Positions 6,260-7,283 of a stretch of DNA of 7,283 nt are shown here, piece by piece. A model generated the notes under the pieces. The model had not been told where the DNA came from, ran no database searches, and saw nothing but the letters and a program-made list of their open reading frames with translations. The stretch is from Planctomycetaceae bacterium (lineage in GTDB: Bacteria > Planctomycetota > Planctomycetia > Pirellulales > Pirellulaceae): contig SKVE01000569.1 in assembly GCA_007129635.1 (NCBI GenBank), forward strand, positions 1 through 7,283, in the 5' to 3' direction. A program made the position numbers and the translations under genes. Positions within the stretch are counted from its first letter, which is position 1. Every line of letters begins with the position of its first letter.

Positions 6260-6436
6260 TTGGCCGAACCATCTGATGGAATCGAGAGGCGGTTGCGTTC
6301 GGCGGTGTGGCAAGTCGACCTGTCGCCGCCGATCACGCTCGTATTCGGCGGTCGCGAGATCCAGGTGTTGGCGCTGGTCGATAGCGGTTCGACTGGACGC
6401 CGATCAGATGGACGTGACAGATCCTCTGAGTTATAG
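6260..6436 (+). pseudogene. Possible remnant or alternative-start small ORF with DSGS motif
   Basis: Immediately after the preceding TAG the same phase stays open for 58 codons with strongly coding-like third positions: LAEPSDGIERRLRSAVWQVD, then LSPPITLVFGGREIQVLALV, then DSGST (codons 6380-6394). D-S/T-G-S/T preceded by hydrophobic residues is the active-site signature of retropepsin-like aspartic proteases. The character collapses right after it (GRRSDGRDRSSEL, then stop), where such a protease would continue for about 60-80 more residues. There is no ATG in frame and no RBS; TTG 6260 is the only early alternative start. It may be a broken third cassette gene, or the former C-terminus of the preceding protein cut off by the TAG. 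DSGS could also be chance. Confidence 0.4.
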
Positions 6437-6437
6437 T
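6409..6437 (+). promoter_or_regulatory. Candidate sigma-70-type promoter for the heparinase-like gene
   Basis: TGGACG (6409-6414), a 17-bp spacer, then TATAGT (6432-6437), five of six bases of the -10 consensus. Transcription would start near 6444 and give a leader of about 70 nt. It overlaps the end of the remnant frame. A T7 run at 6464-6470 follows within the leader; no strong stem precedes it. Confidence 0.35.
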
Positions 6438-6498
6438 CGTAGGTGGAACGAGTTGCATCCTGCTTTTTTTCCCTGCCTGAATGCGGATCCCCGCCGCG

Positions 6499-6505
6499 AA
6501 AGGAG
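6499..6505 (+). promoter_or_regulatory. Ribosome binding site of the heparinase-like gene
   Basis: AAAGGAG ends 8 nt before ATG 6514. This is one of the strongest such sites in the window and fixes the start ahead of the signal peptide. Confidence 0.8.
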
Positions 6506-6513
6506 CTGTTTCG

Positions 6514-7283
6514 ATGTGGAACCTTTGCCCTCGTACGTGTCATCGCCTCGGCCTGATTCTCACCACCATGCTGCTGGCCGTTCTGTTGCACAGCGCAATC
6601 CCATCCTGGGCGAACGATGTTAGCTATCCGCCGGATGTCGACCAGTCGGCCCTGCGCGATCTGATTTCATCGAGTGAATTGACTCGGCCGCGTCTGCTGC
6701 TGACGCCGGCCGATATCCCGCTGCTGCGGGATCGAGTCGAGAAGGATGCGGCATTTGCTGCGGTGGCTCGATCCGTGCTGGCCGACGCCGATGCTATGTT
6801 GAAGACTGAACCGATCGAGCGGATTCAGCAGGGACGTCGTTTGTTGGGCGAATCGCGTCGAGCCGTCCGTCGGCTGCTGACGTTGGGCATGGCTTGGCAC
6901 CTGACCGAACGCCAGGCATACGCCGATCGAGCCGCTGAAGAGATGAAAGCGATCGCTGCCTTTTCGGATTGGAATCCCAGCCATTTTCTGGACGTCGCGG
7001 AAATGACGTTCGCCATGGCCATCGGTTACGACTGGATGTACGCTGCGTTGGACCCGTCGACTCGCGAGACCGTGCGCCAGGCCATCCTGGATTTGGGTGT
7101 CCGCGTGCCGCTGGAGACACGACATCATGGCTGGACTCGCTCGCGGAATAATTGGGGCCAGGTCTGTCATGCCGGGATGGTGGCCGGTGCTTTGGCTGTG
7201 GCCGAGCACGATGCGGATGCGGCGGTACGTACGGTCCAACGAGCGTTGGAGAACGTCACCGTCTCGATGGCCATGTACGACCC
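6514..7283 (+). CDS. Secreted heparinase II/III-type polysaccharide lyase (3' end outside window)
   Basis: 256 residues before the right edge. MWNLCPRTCHRLG is followed by a hydrophobic core (13-28) and an AIPSWA cleavage-like site near 33, a Sec signal peptide. The mature part opens with RPRLLLTPADIPLLRDRV (58-75), a signature-like opening of heparinase II/III and alginate-lyase-type alpha/alpha-toroid proteins. It is followed by helical repeats with WNPSHFLDVAEMTFAMAIGY (153-172), DWMY, and NNWGQVCHAGM (212-222), which matches the conserved N-W-x-Q-V-C stretch of the family. Such enzymes cleave uronic-acid-containing polysaccharides by beta-elimination outside the cytoplasm; the substrate (heparin-like, alginate, ulvan or other) cannot be told from this half. 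The catalytic Tyr/His region and the heparinase II/III beta domain would lie downstream. It faces the same way as the small cassette but probably has its own promoter. Confidence 0.85.
   Translation, partial: MWNLCPRTCHRLGLILTTMLLAVLLHSAIPSWANDVSYPPDVDQSALRDLISSSELTRPRLLLTPADIPLLRDRVEKDAAFAAVARSVLADADAMLKTEPIERIQQGRRLLGESRRAVRRLLTLGMAWHLTERQAYADRAAEEMKAIAAFSDWNPSHFLDVAEMTFAMAIGYDWMYAALDPSTRETVRQAILDLGVRVPLETRHHGWTRSRNNWGQVCHAGMVAGALAVAEHDADAAVRTVQRALENVTVSMAMYD

Noticed and set aside
6667..7239. Minus-strand 190-codon open frame
   Set aside because: Antisense to the heparinase-like gene, which has a signal peptide, strong RBS and family motifs.
1..7283. CRISPR array, tRNA, rRNA or insertion sequence
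   Set aside because: No regularly spaced direct repeats, no clover-leaf with a CCA-type end, no rRNA-like stretches and no transposase-like frame or flanking terminal repeats were seen by eye.

Overview
The window looks like chromosomal DNA of a planctomycete, probably of the Pirellulaceae/Rhodopirellula type. This is inferred from gene content: a Tat-exported Gfo/Idh/MocA oxidoreductase, a Tat-exported sugar-isomerase-like protein, a TPR plus FG-GAP/VCBS lipoprotein and a heparinase II/III-type lyase, all in moderately GC-rich DNA with sparse Shine-Dalgarno use. No rRNA, tRNA, CRISPR array, transposase or phage gene was seen.

Left part (1-5257), all on the minus strand. In transcription order: (i) a Tat-exported Gfo/Idh/MocA-family oxidoreductase (5257-3890); (ii) a Tat-exported L-fucose/arabinose-isomerase-fold protein with an unusual Cys-rich leader (3802-2378); (iii) a 189-aa protein without a signal peptide, resembling only the N-terminal domain of such isomerase-like proteins and visibly paralogous to the N-terminal half of (ii) (2330-1761); (iv) after a gap of about 175 bp holding a C/G-rich hairpin repeat, a TPR/FG-GAP lipoprotein that runs off the left edge (1585 to beyond 1). 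Genes (i)-(iii) have gaps of 87 and 47 bp and probably form one operon.

Middle (5258-5591): a gene-free stretch between divergent genes. It holds a 9-bp perfect inverted repeat (GTTTGGCAG/CTGCCAAAC), a C(UUCG)G hairpin and a candidate promoter.

Right part (5592-7283), plus strand: two small, tightly coupled proteins of unknown function (5592-5936 and 5939-6259). They are followed by a short open frame ending soon after an aspartic-protease-like DSGS motif (6260-6436), possibly a truncated third member. Then comes a candidate promoter and a strong-RBS gene for a secreted heparinase II/III-type polysaccharide lyase, cut by the right edge.

A reasonable reading is an extracytoplasmic carbohydrate-catabolism neighbourhood: the lyase would depolymerise an acidic or sulfated polysaccharide, and the exported oxidoreductase and isomerase-like proteins would act on sugars or derivatives in the periplasm. 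The substrate cannot be read from the sequence. The small two-gene cassette has no evident link to this pathway.
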